64,000 bases of DNA, from assembly GCA_009746045.1 (NCBI GenBank), contig RPFO01000312.1, positions 1,498,639 through 1,562,638 on the forward strand. Reading direction: 5' to 3'. This DNA comes from Mesostigma viride. Its lineage: Eukaryota; Streptophyta; Mesostigmatophyceae; Mesostigmatales; Mesostigmataceae. A program made the position numbers and the translations under genes. Below, in pieces: positions 12,650 through 24,131 of this stretch (position 1 is its first letter; each line of letters starts with the position of its first letter). A model generated the notes under the pieces. The model did not search any database, had not been told where the DNA came from, and worked only from the letters and a program-made list of their open reading frames with translations.

Positions 12650-13351
12650 GCATTCCTTCAGAGGGAGGTTTCGCGACCCTGATTGCTCTTTGCTCGCTTG
12701 CGTGAAAAACATGCTTGCACCATGCTTGTACTCTGGACCTATCTAGAAGCTCTTATGTTTAGTAGGAAGGAGCTTGTTCACCGACACAGCTAATCGGACG
12801 GCCCCTGCCCGTTCATCGTAGTACCTAGTTGACATGCGACTCGTGGGATCCTCTATATAATTCTGCAATGCGGCCATGCCTGGCTTTTTTTGTGGGGGGT
12901 GTGCCTTTTGTTACATGGATGTTATGCATACAGGTAAAGAATGTCTGTGCAACAATCCCAGACGTTGTCCCAATTTCGTGGGCATGAGAGAACCCTGGTC
13001 AGCTGAACAGACGACATCAAGCTCAAGGAAGAGTGTCAATTCTTAGGTGACACACACGTCTTGGTGCAGCAGCACACAAGACATAATGCTGGTACCACGG
13101 GTACATGGAGCACGCTTTCCCAGTATTGGCTTGGTGCCGGCACGGGTCGGGTGCATGGAACGGTACATAATTCTTTTCCATTACTCCTTGGCAAACGTGT
13201 GTGCACCAGGGAGCCACATCGCATTGGAGGTTGGCCAGGAGACTTCGTTGGATTGCCCCAAGTATCAGCTTGTAGATACTAGTATAGATTAGGTCATCAT
13301 AAGCGTGTGTAACTAGGTACTTGCGAGTTGTGCAGATGTTTGCAGCTCACA
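12650..13351. other. 3' flank of the SOUL gene, no gene seen
   Basis: Mixed-composition DNA with only short ORFs. It should hold the SOUL 3' UTR; no polyadenylation signal is decisive. It ends where the AT-rich tail of a minus-strand LINE begins. Confidence 0.4.
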
Positions 13352-13621
13352 TTAAATTAAATTAAATTAAATTATAACATGCCTCCGTGGGGGGGTCATG
13401 TAGCACATATTTCATGATGGATGGGGTGGAGGAAGCCGCGTGATCGAACTATACTAACTCTATCTAGAAAATCCTATCTGCACTACTCATCAAAACGCCT
13501 CCTCCGCTTGGGGGGAGGTGGCTTGCCCACAGGGTCGGGCGTGTGCGCCTTGACGATCTTCTTCCACCGCGTCTTGTCCTGCATGGCAGTCCAAAGACGG
13601 GAGAGAGAGTGGATGCGGTGC

Positions 13622-16600
13622 TCAAAATGGGCTGGGACCAAGTGCTAGGTCGTCCAGCAACATCTGAACGTAGTTCGTGACAGGTTTCCCTACCCTTTTG
13701 GGAATGTCCTTGGGGCCAGGCCAGGTCAGAATGTGCCGCCCTGGCTGTCCAAGCCGCTGGGGGCCGGCCAGACCGAGGGTGGTGTCGACCTGGCTGGTGC
13801 GTGCAAGGTGTCCTACAAATGCTATCCTACGCTGCCTAATCTCGTCCGAAACACGAGGCATGCCATGATACAAAGACTCTGATGACGGACGCTCGGAAAA
13901 ACCTACATTAAGGACCTGCCGGAGCATCCTGTAAACTGTGCCGTCGAGCCGAGCTGCCAGTTTGGGTGGGAGGGTCCACGCCTCGGCGCCATACGTGAGC
14001 ACCGTGAGGACGAGGACCTTGAAGAGCATGCGCTTGCGGTGCCCGTCCAGGCCCTTCGAGCGCCAGTAGGTGTGAGCGAACGGAGCTTGGCCCAGGCAAG
14101 GCCGATGCGGGTGTCCACATCGTCGGCGGTGTCAGGAAGCCAGCTCCCCAACAGCTTGAAGCGGTCGCGGAACGGGACCTCCGTCCCGTCGAGCAGGCGC
14201 GGCAGCGGTGGTTTACTGGAGGCCCCTATCACCATCGCCTCAGTTTTGACACTAATCTCCAACCCCACCGCCCGCGCCTCCAGGCCCAGGCAGTCCAGCC
14301 AGGTCTGAATGTGCTCGGGGCTCTCGATGAGGGTGGTATCATCCGCATAAATCAGGTCGGCAAGGCGGTAACCAGGTCTAACCCCGCCGTGCTCTTTCAC
14401 GTTAAGGATGTCCAAGCCTGGCTCGAACCCCTTAAGAGCAGTAAAGCGCGCACGTGCCCGGCGCATGACGTGATCCACGACAATAATGAACAGGTATGGA
14501 GACAGGACACAACCTTGCCACACCCCGTGGTGAAGGGGGAATGGTGGAGTGGTGCCCTCCGCAGTCCGCACTACTGCCTGTGAGCCCTCATACAGTCGGC
14601 GAATGGCAGCAATAAACGCAGGTGGTACCCGATCCAGAGCTAGGATGGCCCAAAGAGCCTCCCAGAGAACCGTGTCAAAGGCCTTGATATAGTCAACAAA
14701 AATGAAGACCAGCGGCAAACTGTCAGGGGGAAGTCGACGCACCTCCTCCATCAACCGGCGCGCGACAAACACAGCCATGACAGTGTTACGACCACTACGG
14801 AAACCCATCTGAGACTCACCCAGGTGTGGGTCCAGCGCGGCGCGGAGCCTGTGCAGCATCATGCGCATGAAGACCTTCAGCGCGGCGCTCTGGAGGCAGA
14901 CACCCCGGTAGTTACCGGGGTCAGCAGCAGAGCCCTTCTTGTACAGCATGACGCGGATGGCCGTCTGCCACTCAGCAGGCGGAGGCTCGTCAGAGAGCAG
15001 GACACGGTTGCAGAACGCCAGCAGAAGATCCCTAACCGCCAGATCAGGGGTCTTCAGCAGCTCAGCAGAAAGGTGGTCGGCACCGACCGCCGCATCGTAC
15101 CGCAGGCGAGCAAGGGCGCCGTCCAATTCCTCCAAAGTGAAGGGGGGACGACGTCGTCAGTGGCAAGGCAGCCCTCCTGCAAGGCGGGGACTTGGTAGTC
15201 CGCGGCCGAGGAGGGGGGCGCTGGCGGCGGCGGGGGTCCGGCGACCCCGAGGCGGGCGGCCGTCTCGGGGTGAAGCGGCGGGGGGGGGCGCGAGCCCCAC
15301 CGGTCAAGGAAACATTGTGGGCCAACCAGCGGTCAAGGCTTACCGGCGCCGTGCCGTCCCCCGTGTGCTCCACCGGGGTGCGCTGCCGCCGGCCGCCGAG
15401 CCGGTCGAGGTGGTACCACATGTCCTTGCCCTGGTTGCGAGCCTGGCAGGCCTTGGCATCCGCGATGCACTGGGCCGCCTCCGCGTCCTGAGCGTGCTCG
15501 TAGGCCTCCACAAGGGCGGCCTTGAGCAATGGTTTCTGCAGCGGGTCCCGGTTACGCTTGAGGCGGTGCCGGGCGGCCAAGACCTTGGGGTCCTGGCGGT
15601 AGAGCGGGCCGGGGCGGCGGCGGGGCATGACCGGCAGGTGCCGGGCCGCCAGCAACGGGGCACGGGCCGCAAAGCCCGCAAAAATGGCTGCGTTGGGGGC
15701 ACCATTGTCCAGCTCGTCGACGTCCGCCCGGGCGTCCAGTGCCGACAGGTACTTCCGTCGGCACCAGTTCCGCTCGTGCTCGGCGTCCGTCCAGTCCTCA
15801 GGATCTCCCTTGACCGGACGTAGAGCAGACCAGTCAGGGCGGACCACTGGGGCGCGGCGCGCGGGGACGTGGAACCGGAGCCGAAGGGTCGCGCGCACCA
15901 ACCGGTGGTCAGAGCACACCGTGGGCGTGTCAAACACTCGGGTGTCCAGAACCGAGGTGCACCTGGGCTGCCGTACCACCACGTAGTCCAGACAGGCCTG
16001 ACGGCCGTTAGGGCCACGAAAAGTGACCAAGTCCTGTGAGGGACGTTGGAAGTGGCAGTTGACAGCAACCATCCCGCTATCCCGCAAAAAGGCAGAAAAC
16101 AGGGGAGTGTTGTCGTTAGCAGTAGTGTCAGCAGGCGCAAAGCGACTGCCAGCAGTGCCCACGGGGAGCGTGGCATTGGCGTCGAGCAGCATAACCAAAA
16201 AGTGGCGGGCCGGGGTGACCCTCTCAAGGTCATGCAAGATTCGAAGAACTCCTCACGGGCCGAATCAGGTAGACCACTGTGGGGTGCGTAGCCCACCCCC
16301 ACCGTGAGGTGGTGTTTAGACCGCCCCTCGACAGAGGTGAAATGTGCTACCATAAGGCGTGGGGTTAGAAACTTAAGCGTGCTGAGGCTAGCAACTGCCA
16401 GCGGCGAACACAAAAGACCAACACCACCTTGGCCAGACGTACCGCTGCCAGCGAAGTAAAACCGCCAGCCACCCGCCAAGCGAGCAGTGCTCACCAGGCC
16501 AAGTGGCACCGTGCGGCGGTGTTCCTGGACGCCTAATATAGATACACGATGCTCAATGCAAAATGCGACTAGCTCCTCGATCCGGCAGCTATGGTCGTCA

Positions 16601-16656
16601 TCTAGCAATGTGCGGGTGTTAAAAGTGGCAAGGGCCAAGGATGCCTGCTGGCCCAC
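13622..16656 (-). pseudogene. LINE ORF2: AP-endonuclease plus reverse transcriptase, frameshifted
   Basis: Four overlapping reading frames together cover one ORF2. 16656-about 16230 begins with TFNTRTLL and GVQEHR, typical of the APE endonuclease N-terminus. 16237-about 15160 continues with LLDANATL and SDHRLV. 15135-about 14030 is the RT: LYKKG then NYRGV, FVDYIKAFDTV, GVWQGCVLSP and the catalytic YADD. 14029-13622 is the C-terminal region with LTYGAEAWTL, then RRIAFVGHLARTSQVDTT. Each switch of frame is an indel, so no full protein is made. GVWQG replaces the usual GVRQG. The same C-terminal region recurs in fragments at 43.1 and 48.2 kb. Confidence 0.88.
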
Positions 16657-17026
16657 CAGGGGAGAACGACGATGGGTGATGGGGGTGGGTGCGGCGGGGG
16701 TGGAGGTGGGGGTGGAACGGAGGGGGGAAGGGAAGCGGTGGAAATAGTGCTTTTCATCGCATTTATTTTGTCCTGCAGGCGTAGGATGCGAGCCTGCCGC
16801 CTGCTCTGGGTATTCGGGGATGCTTGCGCAACGCAGAGGCGTAGGAAATCTAGCATGCGTTGGGTGTTGCTAATCTTGCTGCTGAGAGCTGTCGTTCTGG
16901 CCCGAGATACCGGCACCACCATGTGTCTCAGTCGACTGTTAGGTCGATGCATGGTAGTGGAACGGGACTGTTTAGAGGCTGTCCCCGAAGCCTGTTAGCC
17001 GCGAGCCGACGAGGAAGGTTGTCTAC

Positions 17027-18213
17027 CTACTGTCTACCAACAGAGGCAGCACCCTTCTGGCTAGACACCTGACGAGACTCCGCTCCGGGGGTGTTAATCT
17101 GAACACCTTTAATCTGCTTTCCATCAAAGAATGCTGCAAAGGAGCCATCCGGAAGCAGACGCATCTTAATGCGCTTACCCGGTGCCTGGTGCTTCCGAGC
17201 CTCCAGGACTGCAGGGCTGTTCCACACCGCGCTCCTCGCCTTCAGTTGGGCCGGCGTGTAGTCCTCGTCGAGGCTGAAGTCGTTAGGCTGGAGGAGACGA
17301 CGTGCTCCCAGCACGAGGCGTTTGTCGTGCATGGAGGCCATGGTGACGACGACCAGGCCCAGTGGGCCGGGCAGCCGAATGGCACGTTCAATGCAACACG
17401 GTTCTGGAGCTGCAGCTTCCCCAGAAACGCCGGGCCTCGCAGCGCCTCGGTAAGTGAGTGGGCTGTCTCCTGGGCCTCGCCTTTCTGGAATTTCTTGATT
17501 ACCATATTGCGTTGGCGTTGCTGCATTGCATTCTGGGTGACCGCAGCGGTAGCGGCAGACTTGGCCGCCTGTTGAACAACAATGGTGGTCAGCTGCTTGC
17601 CGGTAACGTCGGCAAACGTGGTTGTTTTGGCGGGGGCTGCCAGGGCTTTCTTCAGCTCCAGCAATTGTGCTGTTGCAGCTGCAGACGCCTCCGTCAGGAC
17701 CTTAATTTCGCCCTGCACGGTCGTAAAAGACTGTGCGAGGTCCTGCAGTTGCCCGGTAATATCGGACGCGGGGGCTGGCCCGGCGATGGCTGTCGCCGGC
17801 AGCTCGACAAGCGTAGGGCAGCACGAAATAAGACAGGCAAGCTGACGCTGGTCCGCCTCCCAACCACGCCACTCATCCGAAAAAGTTTCCAAAATCGTGC
17901 CTGTGTAAGGGTGGCGAATCGGGGCTTCGTTGTCGCTGCGGAGCTTCAGCACGTTGAATACGGCGGCGTCGTTGTAGGCGAGAAAGGTAGCGAGGTTGGC
18001 CAGGCTCAAACGCTGTTCGGGAATGTAGAATGCTGAGGGGATGGCTTCCGGCAAGGAGGTTTCAGTATCTATCGGAGTTGCTTCCGAAGTCTTGGGCCGC
18101 TTTTGAGCGGCGTTCTCGGCGGCGACATGGCTGTCGTTGGCGATTTTGTTTGCAGCAAGCTGGGCATCAGTAGACTCGGCGACAGAAGCTGAAGGCGATG
18201 CGGGGGCCTCCAT
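17027..18213 (-). pseudogene. LINE ORF1 (nucleic-acid-binding chaperone-like), one frameshift
   Basis: The first frame (18213 to about 17360) has an Ala/Glu-rich N-terminus and a coiled-coil-like stretch with many Gln, Leu and Ala. The second frame (about 17365-17027) carries KRLVLGARRLLQPNDFSLDE then YTPAQLKARSAVW, which resembles the C-terminal domain of L1-like ORF1 proteins in algae. The frames meet near 17350-17375, where one indel separates them. It precedes ORF2 in the normal LINE order. Confidence 0.75.
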
Positions 18214-18570
18214 ATCTACGTTTAATCACTCCTAGACGATGGCAGGGGGCGCCGGTACACGGCTCACGGGCGTGGTGCCGCCATAACGTGCAGAAAAATA
18301 GCGATATCTGCTGGGCAGGCCGCTGGCGATAACTTGCGAAATCCTGGGCGATGGCTGCCAAAAATTAGATCAGCGTGTTCGTCATCAAAAAGCGAGTCTG
18401 TTGGAATTTACCCGACCAAATTTCATGCCCGGAATCAAAAGTTATGAGCATTCTCGGCATCCATAGCTCGGCATGAATCTCGGCACTCACATCAGCGTGT
18501 TCAAAGTGTATTATTAGTCTATCACCATCTCAGAGTTGTGCATATTTACCTTCTTTATTTCTATCCTCAG

Positions 18571-18734
18571 TCTAATCATTGAATTGAATTCAATTCAATT
18601 CAATTCACTTGTAACATAACTCCAAAGTCTAATCATGCATGCATACTATCTGAAATTTCAGCTCATTGGGAGCTGAGTTGGGAGCAAAAGAATGGCTAGT
18701 AGGTATCTAATAATATGCATTCAGATATTATTTC
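18571..18734. other. Junction DNA between LINE copies
   Basis: It begins with (ATTCA)n-type repeats followed by TAACATAACTCC, which looks like a remnant of a minus-strand LINE 3' end of the same family as 13352 and 21395. The rest is AT-rich with no ORF of interest. Confidence 0.45.
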
Positions 18735-19760
18735 ATTAATTAATTAGACTCGTGCTCCCGTTGGGGAGTCACGGAGCAAATTCCCGATGGATGGATGGAT
18801 GGATGGATGGATGGATGGATGGATGGATGGATGGATATGGATGGATGGATGGATGGATGGATGGATGGATGGATGGATGGATGGATGGATGGATGGATGG
18901 ATGGATGGATGGATGGATGGATGGATGGATGGATGGATGGATGGATGGATGGATGGATGGATGGATGGATGGATGGATGGATGGATGGATGGATGGATGG
19001 ATGGATGGATGGATGGATGGATGGATGGATGGATGGATGGATGGATGGATGGATGGATGGATGGATGGATGGATGGATGGATGGATGGATGGATGGATGG
19101 ATGGATGGATGGATGGATGGATGGATGGATGGATGGATGGATGGATGGATGGATGGATGGATGGATGGATGGATGGATGGATGGATGGATGGATGGATGG
19201 ATGGATGGATGGATGGATGGATGGATGGATGGATGGATGGATGGATGGATGGATGGATGGATGGATGGATGGATGGATGGATGGATGGATGGATGGATGG
19301 ATGGATGGATGGATGGATGGATGGATGGATGGATGGATGGATGGATGGATGGATGGATGGATGGATGGATGGATGGATGGATGGATGGATGGATGGATGG
19401 ATGGATGGATGGATGGATGGATGGATGGATGGATGGATGGATGGATGGATGGATGGATGGATGGATGGATGGATGGATGGATGGATGGATGGATGGATGG
19501 ATGGATGGATGGATGGATGGATGGATGGATGGATGGATGGATGGATGGATGGATGGATGGATGGATGGATGGATGGATGGATGGATGGATGGATGGATGG
19601 ATGGATGGATGGATGGGTGCAAACAGTCCTACCGGTCTAATCAATCTGCATTCAGACATGCTGCAACTATTCCTGGACGCATGGCGGTCCAACGTTCATA
19701 TCAAGGAGAGATTCAACGTTCATATATCTTAAATTTCAGCTGAGTGGGCCGGGAGCATGG
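18735..19760 (-). mobile_element. 5'-truncated LINE 3' end with embedded (GGAT)n array
   Basis: Minus-strand LINE 3' region. It contains the sequence GATTAGACCGGTAGGA (complement near 19630), then an (ATCC)n array on the element strand, then the terminal stem-loop CTCCC-CAAC-GGGAG (complement at 18755-18768) and a TAATTAATTAA tail. The same order is found at 51130-51402 on the plus strand, so the microsatellite belongs to the element's 3' UTR. Confidence 0.78.
18787..19617. repeat. (GGAT)n microsatellite, about 830 bp
   Basis: About 207 GGAT units with a single 2-bp interruption near 18836. Apparent long proteins of WMDG or HPSI repeats in several frames are artefacts of the repeat. Confidence 0.99.
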
Positions 19761-19844
19761 AAAAAATATCTAGTGCACTTCACACACGCGGGTACCGGGC
19801 GGCCATCATGTCCTTGTTATGGTAATGAATTATACACGCGGTCC

Positions 19845-21142
19845 TTGAGGTGGGGGAGTCACGGAGCACCAAATAATACAGAGTCAGTGCTTTCATCCCC
19901 CTAGCTTATTGCTGTCAGATGTCCTCAACCTGTATGACTACAGGCAAAAAGACGTTTAAGTTTAGTTTGTGAGATCGCAGTAATTCGAGCGCGGTCGGTG
20001 GCCTCCCGTTGGTTGGTTGGCCTGGCGGTGGTCCTCCAGCTCCTGGAGCTTCGTGGCGATGGCGTCGGCCGGTGGTTGGGGCGGTCGCTGACCGCAGCAG
20101 GTCCGCGTAGGAGAGCGGCGGGAGGTCGCCAGCACCCTGCCGGGGTGGCTGGGATGCGATGCATGGTGGCCGTCTGCTCCGCTATCTTTGGGACCTGTGT
20201 GGCCAGCCAGGGCCTCGGTGTGGGTGGTGATGGCTTCAAGCTTCTTCATGAGCACGCCGCACTTCCCCTCCACCTTGTTTAGGCGGGAGAGGAGTGCAGC
20301 ATGTGCCTCGGATGCCTGCGTCGTGGGATCTGCAGCGCCGTGAGCTGAGGTTGTAGCTTGTGTGCGACCTTGGTCTCTGTATTGGAGACCTTGGCCTCCA
20401 CCGCGTGTTGAGCGCCGTAGTCATGCATCAATAGTCATCTTCTCGGCCAGCAGCCAGGTCACGTGCTCCTCCAGCACTGCTCGGAGGTCATCCTTGCAGA
20501 GGGAGGCAGCCGCGGTGTGCATGGCTGCCGGCTGCGCAGGCCGGCCGGGCTGGGTTGCGGAGCCGAGCGTCGAGGTCACGTGCAGTGAGCTTGTAGATCA
20601 AGCTGAAGAGGATGGCGAGGCGATGGTTGAATGCTGGCAGGGCGAGGAACTCCTCCACCTTGTCGGCGGGGATGGGCCCATCGGGCCCACGGAGCTTGTG
20701 TTCCCGTGCGTAATAATGCACTATCTCGGTGTCAGACGCATCCATGCCGCTGACCGTAAAGCATGCGTAGTCTAGGTACTGTCGCCATTTGCATGTGTGG
20801 TAGCAGAATTTCTTGGGCTCTGGCGAGGCGCTTGGCGATGGGTTTGCTGGCGGTGGGTTTGCGGGCCGGCCCAGTCGACTGGGCAAGGGTGATGGCGAGT
20901 GGGTTGGGCTGGGAGCCGGAAAGCTCCTTTTCCAAACCCCGCTTTGCTTTTGGAGTCGTCATAGCTGCTTGTCACGTGCTGCTTTTTGGAATCGATACTG
21001 CGTTTCAGCCGTAACCGATTGTACTGCATGGCGGGTGCGTCGAGGCAAAAGGCGCATCGAATGCAAGTGGTCTGACCGAATTTGGGGCTCAGACGCAAAA
21101 GATCTGAACTCCGCCGTCAGCCATACCGCCGTCAGCGATGGG
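19845..21142 (-). mobile_element. ORF1-only LINE derivative, copy 1
   Basis: Minus strand. The 5' end (about 21142) shares CGGAGCTCAGATCTTTTGCG-type sequence with the copy at 50.8 kb. ORF1 pieces run from about 20962 to 19950 in several frames; one matches copy 2 in the motif FNHRLAILFS and the coiled-coil part with KCGVLMKKLEAI. The ORF1 C-terminal domain and all of ORF2 are absent. The 3' end has TGCTCCGTGACTCCC (complement near 19850-19865). The short gap from ORF1 to the 3' end is as in copy 2, suggesting a non-autonomous family rather than a random truncation. Confidence 0.68.
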
Positions 21143-21394
21143 AACTAGATAGAGGGCCCTAGGCCCGACCTGAGGGTGTTGTCCCTCCGGTATATAGGGC
21201 CGCCCTCTGGGCTTGGCCAGTTGGTTGGCCGTCCTTTGTCCTCAGTGTTAACGTTGTTTCCTCTGCGTGTCCTGCCTAGTGCCGTCCCTCTCGGCAAGCC
21301 TCCGTGCCAGGCAGTTAGGGGAGCCTCACACCCGGCGTGCCGGCGTGGTGCTGGTGATCCCTACACCTTTTGGGGTGGACCCGAGGTTAACATT

Positions 21395-21480
21395 AATTAA
21401 TTAAATAATTAAAATCATAGCTCCGTGGGGAGCATATGTAACACATATCCCTGAGAAAGGGGCATCTATGGGTTTGTAAT
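21395..21480 (-). mobile_element. LINE 3' end with terminal stem-loop
   Basis: On the minus strand this reads ATATGTGTTACATATGCTCC, then CCAC, then GGAGC, then an ATTTTAATTATTTAATTAA tail. The stem GCTCC/GGAGC is at 21420-21433. It matches the ends at 13380 and 50904. How far the element extends to the right is not clear; no coding remnant was recognised up to about 22000. Confidence 0.6.
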
Positions 21481-24131
21481 ACAATCAGGGCGACAACCTG
21501 CAGGTGTAGGATGTACAACTATCACCTGCTCTGGGTGCACGAAGTGCACCTGCACCGCCATGATGGTTCATGCCTCCTAATCAAGCGCACACAGGGCGGC
21601 TTGGGAGAGCGCCTAGAAGGCCTGCATGACATATGGGGTGGAAGGTATATATGGCTAGGCTATAGCAAGCGTACACATGGCATCTCAGCAGAGTCCCTGC
21701 ATAGGCATAGCATGGCTAAATTCTTAATGCAACATCCATGGGAGGTCCCATCATAGTAGGCATGGCGTGGCTAAATATAGCTATATAATGTAGCTATATA
21801 GGAGAGGATCAGAATATAGGAGAGGTTTTCGCTTTGGGCCTTGGATGGTTAGTCGATTGTGTTGGGCTTTTGTTGGGTGCGCTACGTTATTCCTACCCCT
21901 TTGGTTTCCTAGTCCCTGTACGTAGGGAGAGGGCTCCCTACCTTTGTGGGGGGGGAGGTGTTACGTAGCGTAACAACCTGCTGTAGTTACGGCCGTAAAT
22001 TTAGGCCTTACGTTTCAGTGGCCTCAGCTAGTCGGTACGGTCTGTGCTGTTGACCGTGAGCCTTACTATGCCTACGTGCATGTAGTTAGTATCTGTGGCT
22101 AGTGTTCACTGGGCCTTTGTTGTATCATACTGAAGTTTGGTACATCAGTGCATCTGCGCCGCGCTGCGTACTTTATTAGTGGTCCTTATCCTTCGTGTAG
22201 ATGTAGTAGTAGACCGTGGTTCCTGTGTGCGAGGGCCAGGTCGGCCCGAGCATGCCTGACCGTTGGTGGTCATTAATGCACGTTCTACCCCTCCTGTTGT
22301 TGGCACTCGGCGTGTGTTATGTTCATGGTAACACATATTAGCTTGGGTCATGGCTGTTTAGGTGCCAAGCGCAGCCTAAACGCGGCACCTTCATATTTTC
22401 ACTTGCCAGGTATGACAGCGTCCCACCCCCTGCACAGGCACATACACCCAACCCATCAGGAGCGCCGACGAGACAGTATCTAGTTCTAGTGCAAGGCTTT
22501 GGCCACCGGGCGGTAAGTTGGCGTTCACAGACTTTCTTGAACGACAAGATGCAACGACCAAGGCAGCAAACGTTCGTGATGATTACCCTAGTCCGATCAC
22601 TCCGATCAGCATAAACACACATGAAAAACGCAGTATAGCCAGTTGCGGTTAAACTGAAGGTTGCCAGTCTACATCAGTTGGGGCGGGGTGAACTAGGCTG
22701 ATTACACATCCGCTGAAATGGGAAAGAGCGTGTTTCAATCCCTGAAAAAAAATGTGCCTTGGAATGCATGACAAGGAGGTGGCCCCAATCCCCATAGACA
22801 CTCAATTTGTAAGCAGGCTTTCCATACTTGGGCGGCTACTTAACCCCGCAGCATTCCGAATTACCAACCAAGATGCAGGCGAGACACATCCAAGAGATGG
22901 TGGTAACTTCCTGCCGTGAGTAAAGCACAGCTACTATCGAACCAACGAAGGCGGGGACAGTCCTGTCGCCGCAAAGTTACTACCTATCTAATCATGTTTA
23001 CCTGCGAAGAGCCCTATCAGCTCTCCTTTGTTCCAACATGTAGGCGACGCCATCGCACGGGTCAGCTGTTTTCCTTGCGACTGCGTCAGCAAGCTCGTGT
23101 TGTCACATCAAAAGCCAAATATTTTCCATGTAGAGAGCAATCAAAAGCCAAATATTTTACTGTTTCTGCGGGGCGGCTGAGACATCTGTGCCCTGTGGAA
23201 ACTGAATACCGAAAAACTAGTAATTGACAAGAAATTTTTCCTGATTTTCCACGTTCATTAGTTGCCCATCCAGTCAGGCAGTCCGGTTATTCAGGGGTGA
23301 ATGAACGCCTTCGTCCCGTTGCCCGGTCCACGGCAGCATCCTGCATGGGGAAGCCAGTCAAGCCAGTTGCCACTGGCCAGTGATGAAGCCACTCACGCGA
23401 GGCGAAGCGCTTCAAAAGTTTGAAAAAGTCGTTACAAAGTTCACAGCAACGGTAAAGTGCTCTGATTGGGTGCTTACTTGGCTGCGCGTCTCCATCAGTC
23501 AATCTCATCCGCGGGCACCGATACTAAATATATCCGGCCCTCGGCCACTAAAGAAAATGAATTCTCTGCTGCTGACTGCGGCGTGGGACACAACAACAAC
23601 AACAACATCCGCGGGCCGCGGATGAATCTCTGCTGCCCATGTGCGGCGTGGGCACAACAACAACAACAACAACATCCGCGGGCCGCGCCGGCCGGCCCAG
23701 CCGTGCACATGTGCCGCCATCTGGGAATCAGGAAACTCAAGACGTGCCGTACGGGCCGCACAACCGTCTGTATGCCGTCGTTCGCCAAGTCACGCTAGCT
23801 AGAGCGTGGGACACAACAACAGCCACCAGTCACGCTGGCAGTTGGCACAACAACAACAAACTGGGGAGGATGCTCGACACGATAAGATTTGTGTTAATTC
23901 TGCCACCGATAATCGGCAATTGCGCGTCCAAAGAAAAAGCTCATGTCTTCTAGCGGAATGCGAGACGTCACAAACGGTGCACGGGAGTGCACGACGGCAA
24001 GTCGAAAGAGCTGTATAGCACGTCCATTTGACGGGGCAAAACCATCAAAAAGTCGTCGTGGCACGATCTAAGGCGCTGGGGATTTTCTCCCAGCGACCGC
24101 TGGGAATTCGTCCCTGTGTAATTTAGCGGCG
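21481..24131. other. Intergenic region upstream of SIN3, no gene recognised
   Basis: Contains short palindromes (GTTACGTAGCGTAAC near 21960) and only short ORFs. Between 23580 and 23860 there are four (CAA)n tracts, each preceded by TGGGACA or TGGGCA; two are followed by the GC palindrome ATCCGCGGGCCGCG. The SIN3 promoter should lie in the last part; I see no clear TATA box. Confidence 0.4.

Larger units (their letters stand above)
13352..18570 (-). mobile_element. Near-full-length non-LTR retrotransposon (LINE), decayed
   Basis: Minus-strand element of about 5.2 kb. Order 5' to 3': ORF1 (18213-17027), then ORF2 with AP-endonuclease and reverse transcriptase (16656-13622), then a short 3' UTR ending in an ACGGAGG-containing 3' motif and an (AATTT)n tail at 13352-13375. 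The 5' boundary lies between 18230 and 18570 and is not fixed, because no target duplication was found. Several frameshifts make this copy inactive as read. Confidence 0.88.

Noticed and set aside
18744-19743. Open frames of about 280-326 codons with WMDG or HPSI repeats
   Set aside because: They are translations of a 4-bp microsatellite that is open in several frames on both strands.
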